A DNA stretch of 64,000 nt. It comes from Caldanaerobius polysaccharolyticus DSM 13641. GTDB lineage: Bacteria; Bacillota; Thermoanaerobacteria; Thermoanaerobacterales; Caldanaerobiaceae. The notes beneath the pieces were generated by a model. It was not told where the DNA came from, searched no databases, and saw only the letters and a list, made by a program, of their open reading frames with translations. Positions 44,371 through 53,996 of the stretch are shown here, in pieces (position 1 is the first letter of the stretch; every line of letters starts with the position of its first letter). The DNA lies in the NCBI RefSeq assembly GCF_000427425.1, contig NZ_KE386493.1, positions 132,711-196,710 on the forward strand, given 5' to 3'. The position numbers and the translations under genes were made by a program.

Positions 44371-45384
44371 ATGAACAAGGAATATATAATAAATAAAGTT
44401 AGGCCGTTCTTAAATAATAAAGGGATGCTTACAGAAGAGAACTTTAATAAGTTATTTTCCAAGCTTACTTTACGGCAACAATATGAAGTAATTAATATTT
44501 TGATAGAAGAAAACATTGAAATAGATTATGAAAGCGAAGGGGAAATTGATCAAAAGAACGTTGAAGTGTATAAGGGTAATTTGTATGCAAAGAAAATAAA
44601 AAATCTTACTAATGAGCAATTATGTGCGATATATCAGCAGGGAAATAGATTAGCATTAGAAGCTCTTATTATTAGAAATGCTAATCTCGTAAGGAGTAGG
44701 GCATTTAAATATTTTAAAAAATATAACCATAGGCTTGACGAAGAAGATTTAGTTCAGTGTGGATTTATGGGGTTGATGAAGGCTGCAGAGCGTTTTGATT
44801 TTAAAAAAGAGGTCAAATTTGTAACTTATGCTACGTGGTGGATAGATCAATATATATTGAGAAATATAATAGAGTATGGATTCATTATTAGGATTCCTGT
44901 CCATTATTTTGAAAAAGTAAATAAAATAATGGGAATTTTATATCTATATCCAGATTATTCGAAAGATCAAATATTAGAGCTAGTGAAAAAAGATGGGATA
45001 GATAAAGATAAGTTTGAAGAAATTATTTTTATAGTGGAAAATATCTTATCTACTGCATCGCTTAACAGTTTTGTTGGAGAGGAAAAAGATACTGAATTAG
45101 GAGAACTTATTATCGATGAAAATAATCTTTCAGTTGAAGAAGAAGTTGAAAATAAAATATTAAAGGAAACTATTGATTGTGTTTTGGACACATTGACGGA
45201 AAGGGAAAAAGATATTCTTGGATTGAGATTCGGATTAAAGGATGGTATAGAGAGAACTTTAGAACAAATAGGCTTGAAATATGGTCTTACCAGGGAGAGA
45301 ATAAGGCAATTAGAGGCTAAAGCTATTAAAAAATTGGGGAAGCCGGAAATATCGGCAAAATTGAAAGACTTTTTATGGGGATGA
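44371..45384 (+). CDS. Sigma-70-family RNA polymerase sigma factor
   Basis: A 337-residue protein from ATG 44371. Region 1.2-like residues lie near 80-110; region 2 is RLDEEDLVQCGFMGLMKAAE and FDFKKEVKFVTYATWWIDQYI (about residues 122-165), with the -10-reading helix TYATWWI; region 3 follows; region 4 is LTEREKDILGLRFGLKDG then TLEQIGLKYGLTRERIRQLE (about 292-315). It is a full group 2/3-type factor with a non-standard N-terminus (first 70 residues unmatched). It overlaps the helicase gene by 4 nt, so the two are coupled. A dedicated sigma factor inside a defence locus is unusual. Confidence 0.88.
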   Translation: MNKEYIINKVRPFLNNKGMLTEENFNKLFSKLTLRQQYEVINILIEENIEIDYESEGEIDQKNVEVYKGNLYAKKIKNLTNEQLCAIYQQGNRLALEALIIRNANLVRSRAFKYFKKYNHRLDEEDLVQCGFMGLMKAAERFDFKKEVKFVTYATWWIDQYILRNIIEYGFIIRIPVHYFEKVNKIMGILYLYPDYSKDQILELVKKDGIDKDKFEEIIFIVENILSTASLNSFVGEEKDTELGELIIDENNLSVEEEVENKILKETIDCVLDTLTEREKDILGLRFGLKDGIERTLEQIGLKYGLTRERIRQLEAKAIKKLGKPEISAKLKDFLWG

Positions 45385-48300
45385 TATCATTGATAGATAT
45401 AAATAGTCATATAAGGAAAAGGATTCAGAGCTATCTATATAGGGATGTTAAAACTATTGTAGTATTAAAGGGCGTGAATATAGGTATTTACGATGAAGAT
45501 TTTGTTATTGATATTGGTAAAATACTGGAGAATAAATTTGGTTATTTTTCTGAGATAGTACAAAGTGGTCGTAAGGTAATTACCTATGATGAATATATGT
45601 TACTGTATGATTTTGTGTTAGCCCAATACAACAAGATAGTAATTTTAGAAAACAATTTATTTATCAATTATTATCCATTGGAAGTTAAAATGTCTGACGA
45701 TATGAAAAAATCATTGCTTGTTCATTACGATGAAGAAAAGATGTTGGATAATGAAATCAATGACGTAACTGATTTAACATCGGTATATGCAAATTTCAAG
45801 TGTATTAATGGTAGGTATTATGTAGTATACAATAATATAGTATCCCATGAGAAAGAATTTAAGATTCAGATGTTTGAAAATATTTCTGAAAACATTGAAA
45901 GAGAAATAGTTGAACCATCTAGTCTGTGTTACAAAATAATTGATGAAGAAGATTATATTTCGATGATAGATGATGTAATGAATAACATGCCTGATAAAAT
46001 TTACATATTAGAAAAAAACACTGCCTTGAGTAAGGTATTAATAGAAAAAATTAAAATATTAAAGTACATCTTTAAAGATAGCATAGAAATAAAAATCGGT
46101 ATAGTTAAGGAAGATAGAAGTGAAACCAATATAAGGAAGGAATTTTTAGACATCTTGAAAACTTACTGGGGGTATGATAGTTTTAGAAAAATAAAAGTGT
46201 ATGATATCAGTCGACTGAACAATAAAGAAAAAGCAATTGAAGAAGTATCTCAGGGTGAGATTATCGCTAAGATAGTAGAACAAGTTGAAAAGTGTTATCA
46301 TCAAGAAAATTATAGAGATGTCTTTGTGACAGCGCCCACAGGAGCAGGAAAGTCAGTTATGTTCCAAATTCCTGCGATTTATCTTACAAATGAATATGAA
46401 CTTTTCACCATTGTCATATCCCCGTTAATTGGATTAATGAAGGACCAGGTTAATAACTTGGAAAATCTTAATTACAGTTATGCACGTACTATAAATTCAG
46501 ATATTTCTCCTATTCAAAGACAAAAAATAATCAATGATATTGCGGATAAAAAATGCCATATTCTATATATATCGCCGGAATCGTTGCTTAGCAAAAGTGA
46601 TTTAGAACAAATTATAGGAGATAGGACTTTAGGACTGTTGGTTGTTGATGAAGCCCATATTGTCACAACATGGGGGAAGCAATTTAGACCGGATTATTGG
46701 TATTTAGGGGATCATTTAAATAAGATTAAAAAAGCTCAGATCAAGAAAAAAGGCATGGGGTTTGTGATAGCGACATTTACGGCTACCGCTATCTATGGTG
46801 GTATTGAAAATATGTATGAAGAGACGGTACAAAGTCTTAAAATGGTAGATCCAATAACATATCTTGGCTTTGTAAAGAGAGACGATATTAAAATTAACGT
46901 TAAAAGGGTAGAAACAATTACCGGGAGAACAGAATACGAGTTAAACAAATTTGATCAATTATTTGACAAGATAGATTACGCGTTGATGTTTAATAAAAAA
47001 ATGCTAATATATTTTCCCACTATAGCGTTAATTGAGAGATTTTGGGATTACTGTACAATGAAGAATATTATTAAATACATTTCAAAATATCATGGCAATT
47101 TGAGTGCATACGAAAAAGAGGAGAATTATCAAAAATTTAAAAATTCTGAAACACTCATTATGCTAGCAACTAAAGCGTTTGGCATGGGCATAGATATAAA
47201 TGATATTGAAATTGTAGCGCATTTTGCACCTACAGGGAATGTATGTGATTATATACAAGAAATAGGTAGGGCTGCCAGAAGACCAGACCTTAATGGTGAG
47301 GCATATTACAGGTTTATGAAAAATGACTTTAAACATATTAATAGATTACATGGATTATCTATAGTAAAAGAATATCAATTAATAGAAGTAATTCGAAAAG
47401 TTCATGAGCTATACCAGGAGAACATAAAAAATGAAGGGAAATTTACGAAGAGGAGAAATGGAATGCTGGTGGATGCAGAAAGTTTCTCACATATTTTTGA
47501 AACACCTTTCTTTAATGAAGACGATGGCATAAACAAGGTCAAGACAGCCATGTTATTAATACAGAAGGATTTTGAAAGACGATTTGGATTTTCACCATTT
47601 TATACAAGGCCTATACCTATTTTTGAAATTGGATACTTTAAAATAGATCCGGTGACACAAAAAAATATTGTGAGCGAATATGGCGAGATAGTAGAAGAAC
47701 TAGATCATTCTTTACACATTTGTTCTGTAAATTTGAAGAAAATTTGGGAACAAGATTTCAATGTAAAATATTCGTTTCCTAAATTTAAATATTTGCTTTA
47801 TACGAAAGATAATGAATTAATGTTTGGATATAAAGAAGATATGAAACCTGCGCTTAGTGTTAACATCAAATTTCAAAATAATTATTTACAGCGATATGAT
47901 GAGTGTATGAATGCGATAAAAACGATAATAAATAAATCTATAAGAGAAGAAAAGTTTTATGATATAGATGGAAAAGATGGGTTAGTAAAAGAGTTAATGA
48001 GCTTGATTTATGTAAATGAGTATAAAGCAAGGAGCATAATAGAAACAATAATTTCGGCTATGTCTGTATATCAAAGGGACTATAATAGGAATATTCATGG
48101 AAAAGTTTTAGCTGTTAAACCTTTGAAATCCGGCGATTATAAATATAAGTTTATGAATGGATCGTCTGGATTTTTTAGATGGATTGAAAATGGTTTTAAT
48201 AATATATGTGACAATACGAAAGATGGGACGTTGTATTTGATAGATGAAGAAGGAGATATAGATTTTAAAGAAAAAATACTCATTTTAGGAGTATTAGAGA

Positions 48301-48599
48301 CGTTTGGTGTATTGGTCTTTAAAGCATTGGGTGGAAGAAACAGTCAGATTTATATTTATGTGAACCAAACTAAAACCATGAGAGAAATAATAAACAAGCC
48401 GTGGAGCTATAAAAATAAATTACTAGAACTTATAAGTGAAAGACATAAAATGTCAGTAGAGATGTTAACTTATCTTTTTCAAGGTGGCTTTAGTAATGAA
48501 GAATTTTGGAGTCTCATAGAAGATTATTTTTTAGGTATCATACCTGATAAGGTAATAAAAGCTTATGAAAAAAGCACAGGTAAAAAGGTGAATTATTAG
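45381..48599 (+). CDS. RecQ-like DEAH helicase with extra N- and C-terminal regions
   Basis: About 1072 residues from ATG 45381, which overlaps the sigma-factor stop (ATGA); ATG 45375 is in frame too. Walker A is TAPTGAGKSVMFQIPA (about residues 316-331), motif II VVDEAHIV (about 421), TATA-type motif III ATFTATAI, and motif VI YIQEIGRAARRPDLNG (about 622-637), all of RecQ type. The first 300 residues and the last 400 match no family I know and there is no RecQ zinc-binding or HRDC domain. It ends 24 nt before cmr1 of module B, so sigma factor, helicase and type III genes may share a transcript. Confidence 0.85.
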   Translation: MISLIDINSHIRKRIQSYLYRDVKTIVVLKGVNIGIYDEDFVIDIGKILENKFGYFSEIVQSGRKVITYDEYMLLYDFVLAQYNKIVILENNLFINYYPLEVKMSDDMKKSLLVHYDEEKMLDNEINDVTDLTSVYANFKCINGRYYVVYNNIVSHEKEFKIQMFENISENIEREIVEPSSLCYKIIDEEDYISMIDDVMNNMPDKIYILEKNTALSKVLIEKIKILKYIFKDSIEIKIGIVKEDRSETNIRKEFLDILKTYWGYDSFRKIKVYDISRLNNKEKAIEEVSQGEIIAKIVEQVEKCYHQENYRDVFVTAPTGAGKSVMFQIPAIYLTNEYELFTIVISPLIGLMKDQVNNLENLNYSYARTINSDISPIQRQKIINDIADKKCHILYISPESLLSKSDLEQIIGDRTLGLLVVDEAHIVTTWGKQFRPDYWYLGDHLNKIKKAQIKKKGMGFVIATFTATAIYGGIENMYEETVQSLKMVDPITYLGFVKRDDIKINVKRVETITGRTEYELNKFDQLFDKIDYALMFNKKMLIYFPTIALIERFWDYCTMKNIIKYISKYHGNLSAYEKEENYQKFKNSETLIMLATKAFGMGIDINDIEIVAHFAPTGNVCDYIQEIGRAARRPDLNGEAYYRFMKNDFKHINRLHGLSIVKEYQLIEVIRKVHELYQENIKNEGKFTKRRNGMLVDAESFSHIFETPFFNEDDGINKVKTAMLLIQKDFERRFGFSPFYTRPIPIFEIGYFKIDPVTQKNIVSEYGEIVEELDHSLHICSVNLKKIWEQDFNVKYSFPKFKYLLYTKDNELMFGYKEDMKPALSVNIKFQNNYLQRYDECMNAIKTIINKSIREEKFYDIDGKDGLVKELMSLIYVNEYKARSIIETIISAMSVYQRDYNRNIHGKVLAVKPLKSGDYKYKFMNGSSGFFRWIENGFNNICDNTKDGTLYLIDEEGDIDFKEKILILGVLETFGVLVFKALGGRNSQIYIYVNQTKTMREIINKPWSYKNKLLELISERHKMSVEMLTYLFQGGFSNEEFWSLIEDYFLGIIPDKVIKAYEKSTGKKVNY

Positions 48600-48622
48600 A
48601 AAGTATTGAGGAGGAAGCATTT

Positions 48623-49672
48623 ATGGGTGTTGTTACAATTAAGATTAAAACCCTGACACCCTTATGGACTGGCGATGAAAATGGGAAAAATACGATTTTA
48701 AGAGAAACAGGACTTATTGGAAGTCTTAGGTGGTGGTACGAAATAGTTGTGAAAGGTCTGGGCGGAAAAGCTTGCGATCCGACTGATACAGAATCTGAGG
48801 TAAAATGCAAAGACGAAAAACATTGTGACGTGTGTAAATTGTTTGGATGTACTGGATGGGCGAGAAAGTTCAGGCTAGAAGTGGAGTTTAGTGGAGGTCA
48901 GCTGTTGCCTTTAGAACCAAATGTGAAAATCGGCACACGAAGAGGAGGAACACACCTTAGCAGAAAGGTTTCGGGTTTTATATCTGATAAACCAATTGTT
49001 TTTAAATTTATTCCTCTGAGAGAAATAACCGATAATGAGTGGGCTTTGCTAAATAAGACTTTGAAAGTTATATCAGAATACGGGGCATTAGGCGCACATA
49101 CTTCCCAAGGTAATGGAGTTATACAGATTGTTGAAAATGGATTATCACAAAGGGATTCTGTTGAAATTATAGGAGAAAAGAACAAAACTGGAGTAGCGAA
49201 TTTATTAGAAGACTTTTTTGTTTATAAAATAAATATAACTTTTAATAAAGATATATCAGAGTTGATAAAAAATAAAGCTTTTTGGAGACAAAATAAGAGC
49301 TATGGAGATTTGGAAGATAAAAGGGATGACGGATGGAACCAACTGTGGAATGATTACCACTTTATACCTATAGCATACCATATTAGAGATGCTTTAAGAA
49401 GGACTGAGGGTGATGAAGGTAAGAGACACGAGATATTTGGGGAATTAGGTCGAGGTTCGAAAGTTTTTGTGTCCCATGGATACAGGATTGATGATAAAAC
49501 GGTTCAGGTAAGGGTATTCGGATGGCTAACAGGAAATAGAGAAAAGATAAAAAATAAATTGGTAAATGGATTAGGTGAATATTTATTTTCTGATAACAGC
49601 CATAGTAGTCAAGATAACAATTTAAATGTAAAGATAATAGAAGAAAAAAGTGGTATCGAGATCCTGAATTAA
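48623..49672 (+). CDS. cmr1: Type III CRISPR RAMP protein Cmr1-like (module B)
   Basis: A 349-residue protein from ATG 48623 behind GAGGAGGAAG. IKIKTLTPLWTGDENG, GSLRWWYEIVVKGLGGKACD and CDVCKLFGCTGWARKFRLEV match Cmr1, and LGAHTSQGNGVIQI is the G-rich loop region. It aligns throughout with the module A protein but at moderate identity, too diverged for a recent duplication. It opens the second type III operon. Confidence 0.9.
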   Translation: MGVVTIKIKTLTPLWTGDENGKNTILRETGLIGSLRWWYEIVVKGLGGKACDPTDTESEVKCKDEKHCDVCKLFGCTGWARKFRLEVEFSGGQLLPLEPNVKIGTRRGGTHLSRKVSGFISDKPIVFKFIPLREITDNEWALLNKTLKVISEYGALGAHTSQGNGVIQIVENGLSQRDSVEIIGEKNKTGVANLLEDFFVYKINITFNKDISELIKNKAFWRQNKSYGDLEDKRDDGWNQLWNDYHFIPIAYHIRDALRRTEGDEGKRHEIFGELGRGSKVFVSHGYRIDDKTVQVRVFGWLTGNREKIKNKLVNGLGEYLFSDNSHSSQDNNLNVKIIEEKSGIEILN

Positions 49673-49692
49673 TGTTTGGGGGTGAGGGATAA

Positions 49693-50355
49693 TTGATCTA
49701 TGATTATTATCTTGATCGATGGGATAAAGAAGAAAAAGAATCATGTAAGGTTCTGCTTGGTAAGTTGAAAAAAGAAGTGAGAAATAAAATCAAGAAAAGT
49801 AAAGACGAGATAAAAGATTTTTATCCTTCTGTTGATGATTTTTGCTGCTTTCCTCAGTACTCTGTGCTTATAAAAATTCTCTTTACACTGAAAAAACCGT
49901 ACACGAGTAAAGATGAAGAGGAGTTTTATTTGCCAGAATGGGTGGAGAAAAAGAGTAATGATAAAGGAACAAAAGTGTTGGAAAACCCAATTGTCAGAGA
50001 CATGTTTACAGGGCTTCCTATTGTTAGGCCTTCGACATGGAAGGGACATTTAAGATTTGCAGCAGAAAAAGTGAAATGGAGTGATGACGCTGAAAAGAAA
50101 AGTATTATTGAACGCCTTTTTGGATCTGAGCCAAGAAAAAAGCAAGAAATGCTGAAAGGCAGGCTTTATTTTTTTACAACATTTTTTGAAGATGAAGCAG
50201 AAAAAGATATTATTACACCGTTAAAAAGAGATACGAGGACACCTACTAGCAAAGGGCCGATACCTCTCGAGGTAATGAAACCTGAAAAAGATGGATACTT
50301 TTATCTTCTTTATTTCCCATATCCTAACAAAGACAAGCGGTGTAATGTCAAGTAG
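49693..50355 (+). pseudogene. RAMP subunit (Cmr6-like) of module B, 5' part cut by IS110
   Basis: Starts at TTG 49693 after GGGGGTGAGGG. YSVLIKILFTLKKPYTSKDE and PIVRDMFTGLPIVRPSTWKG match the N-terminal RAMP half of the module A protein at 36988. The frame runs into the IS110-type element and stops at 50355 with the last few residues (about CNVK) coded by the element. It has a shorter helical lead than module A. The missing C-terminal half is found at 52244-52579 beyond the element. Confidence 0.8.
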
Positions 50356-50485
50356 TATTTTTTGGAACCTTGAAAAATAAAGACCTCAAAAACTCTAAAA
50401 AAGGCAACACTTAATAAGCCCACCATATATTGGATAATAATGGAAGGAAACTTAGCTGATATTCAGTTAAATGTATTTGCTAAAT

Positions 50486-51721
50486 CTATCCATTACCTCC
50501 CGGTTGGTAGATTTGGCCTTTGCTCAGCAAGGCAAAGACCAGTCTTACAAGCTTACGTGCCGTTAAGACGAGGGCTCTCTTATGCTGATGCTTGGTAACC
50601 TCATTGTACTTCTTGCAGTAAAAATCAGCATACTCTTTTGCGTGTATCCTTACGCAATTGGCTGCTTCTACAAGATAGTACCTCAAATATTGGTTGCCGC
50701 ACTTAGCTAAAGAGGTGTCTTCAGCACTAAAGTTGCCAGATTGGTATTTATTCCACACGAGGCCTGCAAATTTGGCTACAGCGCATTCGCTTTTAAACCG
50801 CTTAACATCGCCAATCTCAGCCACAAGGCCTGCGGCTAATACATCGCCGATGCCTGGAATAGTAGTCAGAGTTTGGCGAAAAGCATTAAGCTGTTTAGAG
50901 ATTTCTTTATCCAGTTTTTTAAGTTGAGATTCAAGAAATCTGATATTTTCAAGAGTCATGGTCAAAGTCATGCTAACAGTATCGCACATATCAGGATTAA
51001 GTCGATATGCCCTGTTAGCAGCGGATTTAAGTGTTTTAGCAATTTCCTCGGGATTGCTCAATCTATTGTTGCCATGACTCAAGACAAAATCAACAAGATC
51101 CTCCATAGGCATAACAGCGATCTCATCAGGAGTAAAAGAATCAAAAACAGAAGTAGATGCTGAGCCAAAGACGTCGCTAAAAGGACAGTCTTCCTTGTAT
51201 GAAGAGAACTTGAGATAAAGCAGGTTCAAAGCTCTGCTCTTTTCACTGGATATAGTCTGTACCAAATGGTATCTAAAGCGAGTAAGGCGCTGTAGTGCAA
51301 CATATTTAAAGTCAGGCATGGGAGTAGGGTTTACCCTACCTAATCTGACACAATCAGCAATGACTCTGGCATCAAAATCGTCAGTTTTAGGCAAATGGGT
51401 ATAAGCCTTTTTAAAACCACTGACGACAGCTGGATTCATGACAAAGAATTTAGGGTTAAAAGGTGCCAGGTCAGGAGAAGAAGCCAGGTGAAGATGGAGG
51501 TGCCATGCATAATGAGAAGTAGCTTCCATACCAATTTTGACACAGGAAGCATCAATAGCTTTAGCATGGGAGATCACCTCAGAGATGATAGAATCAGCAC
51601 CTGGGATATCATTAGAAACCGAAAAAGGCTTCTTAATGAGGTTATTGCCATCTTGATCAATAAAGAAAACAGAATTAGATTGACTGCTGACGTCGATACC
51701 GACGAATAAAGTACTGGGCAC
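50486..51721 (-). CDS. IS110-family DEDD recombinase/transposase
   Basis: About 411 residues from GTG 51721, which follows the ribosome-binding site AAAGGAGG; the upstream in-frame ATG 51739 would translate that site and is unlikely. LFVGIDVSSQSN (first D), VKIGMEATSHYAWHLH (E) and LPKTDDFDARVIADC (D, D) form the RuvC-like DEDD domain. TIPGIGDVLAAGLVAEIGD and DTSLAKCGNQYLRYYL form the C-terminal Tnp domain with the conserved serine. Such recombinases are guided by a bridge RNA to target and donor DNA. The gene looks intact; two degraded relatives lie at 58951-59430 and 61319-61438. Confidence 0.92.
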   Translation of the reverse strand: MPSTLFVGIDVSSQSNSVFFIDQDGNNLIKKPFSVSNDIPGADSIISEVISHAKAIDASCVKIGMEATSHYAWHLHLHLASSPDLAPFNPKFFVMNPAVVSGFKKAYTHLPKTDDFDARVIADCVRLGRVNPTPMPDFKYVALQRLTRFRYHLVQTISSEKSRALNLLYLKFSSYKEDCPFSDVFGSASTSVFDSFTPDEIAVMPMEDLVDFVLSHGNNRLSNPEEIAKTLKSAANRAYRLNPDMCDTVSMTLTMTLENIRFLESQLKKLDKEISKQLNAFRQTLTTIPGIGDVLAAGLVAEIGDVKRFKSECAVAKFAGLVWNKYQSGNFSAEDTSLAKCGNQYLRYYLVEAANCVRIHAKEYADFYCKKYNEVTKHQHKRALVLTARKLVRLVFALLSKGQIYQPGGNG

Positions 51722-51739
51722 GTAAATTCCTCCTTTCAT

Positions 51740-52240
51740 TAAAAATTTGAGACCAGTACCAGGTTAATCCCTGACAGATTACCGAGAAACAGCCTCGCGA
51801 TACCAGAGCTATGTCAATACTCATAGGATACACCGTATGGCTGCTGAGACATACGGAAGAGTAAGACATGGACAGCAAGCGAGTAAGAACCAAACGAGTA
51901 ATCCCAGGGGTGCAGTCTTTGACGAGAAGTACCCTAAAGAAGGGTCTTCGGGAGAGATCCAGAGCGACCCTGAAACCAAATCCTAGAGATAGTTTAACAG
52001 AGACAACCTGAAGAAGAAAGAGGGAATACGTGTAGTACAATACAAAATGCAGCAATCGAGCATACATCGCAGAGAGGATTATATGTTTGGTCGATGTGTA
52101 GTCAAGCCTAAAATGAACTCACTGCGTTCGAGCTTGACAACCCATCTTCCCAAACATAGATAGTGGCTATGCGATGTATGCATAAGTATCAAGTGGCACT
52201 TGATAGATTTAATCATAGTGAAATTTAATGAAACAATATT
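51740..52240 (-). ncRNA. Candidate bridge RNA region of the IS110-type element
   Basis: About 500 nt upstream of the recombinase start lack a convincing gene but hold several dyads, for example GGTGCAGTC...GAC and AAGGGTCTTCGGGAG near 51910-51955 and the GCATACATCGC / GCGATGTATGC pair at 52062-52073 and 52171-52181. In IS110-type elements the bridge RNA is coded in this long non-coding end. The location fits; target- and donor-binding loops were not matched. Confidence 0.4.
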
Positions 52241-52243
52241 TAA

Positions 52244-52579
52244 ATATCAAGGTTCTTTATTAATCTTGTTAAAGGTCGACCTTTTTGGTTGATTACAAAT
52301 CATATTATACGAGGAGAATCTGAGATAGATAAAGAGGTTAAAAAGGATTTAACGTTTCTGGGAGAGGCATTGAAATTAATGTTTTATACATATGGTTTTT
52401 CAGCAAAGAAAACGTCCGGTTTTGGCGTAATAGAAAAAGAAATCAAAGAAGGAGAAATTTTATTAAAATTTGGTGGTGGATTTAGAACTAAAAAAATTGA
52501 GAATTTAGATGAGTTAAATAGCGAAATCATATCTTTGTTTGGAGAGACAGGAGGTCCAAATAATGAGCGATGTCCTTGA
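52244..52579 (+). pseudogene. RAMP subunit of module B, 3' part after IS110
   Basis: Beyond the IS the frame reads NLVKGRPFWLITNHIIRGES and KLMFYTYGFSAKKTSGFGVI, which aligns with AMLTTFGFGAKTTNGYGVIE at the end of the module A RAMP. It lacks its own ribosome-binding site at a sensible place (TTG 52289 is possible). Together with 49693-50355 it makes one RAMP gene inactivated by insertion. Its end overlaps the csx11 start by 17 nt. Confidence 0.75.
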
Positions 52580-53996
52580 TCCTTTGAAGAAAAATAGAGA
52601 TTCTATTTTAAAAGGTGAAATAGGTGCTTTACTTCACGATATTGGCAAATGCCATCCTAATTTTATTCAAAGCCAATCCTTAAGAGGAGAACAAAAATTT
52701 TATCATGGAAATATTGATGGATTTTTAGAACCAGAATTAGTAGATAAAATTAAGTCTAAGTATTTTGAGTTTCAGGTAAATGGTAAAAATTCAAGTGTCT
52801 ATAACGTTATTACAGAGCACCATAATCTGAATACAAATGACAATATTGTTAAGTATTTACAAAGTTGCGATAAAATTGATAGCGCTGACGATAAAGGAAT
52901 TGTGAGAGTGAAGCAATCAGTTGAAAATACACTTATTGTTTCTCCATTTGGCTATCCTAAAGAAAAAATAGATTTGCAAGTTCTCAAGAGTAGGCTGGAA
53001 GTTTTACAAAACAATCTTATAACTCAATTTGAAAATTACATATGTGGAAAATTGGATATAAAAGGTTTTAGAAGATCATTAATTAACAATCTAAGACCGG
53101 TATTTTTACACGCTCTTGGAGAAACGAGGATCCCCGCAAATGACGTTACTTTATGGGACCATTCTTATTCTACGGCATCTTTGTTTAAATCTGTTTTGGC
53201 TGCACTGGCATTTAAAGAAGATTCAAGTGAAAATGATTTAAATGAAAAAAATTTAAAGTGGAGAATATTTGGTATATCATGGAACGGCCTTGAATTTATT
53301 AATAAAGGGAAAAAAATTGGCGATATTTTAGCGAGAAGAAAAATTATTGAAGATATAAAAGAAGAACTCAAGGATTTATGTGAGATTAAATATCCTATAG
53401 GCAACGCTATGTATGAGGACATAAACGGGATATATTTCACATTTCCGAGTCTAGAAAATAATAAAGCGGCTGAAATCGCTAAGGAGCTTTCAAGTGAAGC
53501 ATTGAAAATCATAACCCAAGGAAGTGAAAGTGAGCTTTGGCCTGTTTTTAAACTAAGTAGTGAATCACGGGGTTTGATAATTATTGCCAAGGAGTTAGAT
53601 TTTGCGGAAAGAAAGAGAAAAATTCCCCGACGAACGCCTGTTTTATATATCGAGGAGAAGTCAAATAAAGAATACATTGGAAACCCATGCCTTTCTAATT
53701 TACAGGAGGATAATAAAGATATTTGTCCTGTTTGCAGATTAAGATCTAAAGATATAGATAAAGAAATGTGTGCTATTTGCGAAGATAGAAAAAGAGATAG
53801 GTTGTCAACATGGATATCGGACAGGCAAAGTACAATATGGGTAGATGAAGTAGCGGATGTAAATAATCGCATAGCTTTGGTGTCTATAAATTTTGGTCTT
53901 GATAAATGGCTTGACGGCACAATGATAGGTACAATTTATTCCCAAACATTTGAGGATTGGATAAGTGCAAAAAAGAAAAGAATAGATTGGAAATAA
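52563..53996 (+). CDS. csx11: Csx11-like Cas10, N-terminal part (module B), frame 0 product
   Basis: Starts at ATG 52563 after AGGAGG. KGEIGALLHDIGKCHPNF (about residues 18-35) keeps an intact HD motif, unlike module A. ALGETRIPANDVTLWDHSYS is shared with module A (ALGETRRPVNEITLWDYSQA). The zinc site is CPVCRLRSK...CAIC (about 390-410), followed by TIWVDEVADVNNRIALV. Frame 0 ends 53996 after 477 codons, leaving an HD-zinc protein without Palm2. An in-phase A AAA AAG at 53969-53975 lies 21 nt before that stop, and a -1 shift there enters the rest of the gene. Confidence 0.85.
   Translation: MSDVLDPLKKNRDSILKGEIGALLHDIGKCHPNFIQSQSLRGEQKFYHGNIDGFLEPELVDKIKSKYFEFQVNGKNSSVYNVITEHHNLNTNDNIVKYLQSCDKIDSADDKGIVRVKQSVENTLIVSPFGYPKEKIDLQVLKSRLEVLQNNLITQFENYICGKLDIKGFRRSLINNLRPVFLHALGETRIPANDVTLWDHSYSTASLFKSVLAALAFKEDSSENDLNEKNLKWRIFGISWNGLEFINKGKKIGDILARRKIIEDIKEELKDLCEIKYPIGNAMYEDINGIYFTFPSLENNKAAEIAKELSSEALKIITQGSESELWPVFKLSSESRGLIIIAKELDFAERKRKIPRRTPVLYIEEKSNKEYIGNPCLSNLQEDNKDICPVCRLRSKDIDKEMCAICEDRKRDRLSTWISDRQSTIWVDEVADVNNRIALVSINFGLDKWLDGTMIGTIYSQTFEDWISAKKKRIDWK

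Larger units (their letters stand above)
50347..52240 (-). mobile_element. IS110-family element inserted in the module B RAMP gene
   Basis: It contains one DEDD recombinase gene (reverse strand), about 140 nt of 3' non-coding DNA and about 500 nt of 5' non-coding DNA. IS110 elements have no inverted repeats, so ends are estimated from where the RAMP reading frame is lost (about 50345) and regained (about 52244). The sequence from about 50347 (TGTCAAGTAGTATTTT...) recurs at 58951, which supports that end. The element splits one gene of the type III operon. Confidence 0.8.

Noticed and set aside
50694-51709. Forward-strand open frames across the IS110 recombinase gene
   Set aside because: They are antisense shadows of a gene with clear DEDD and Tnp motifs.
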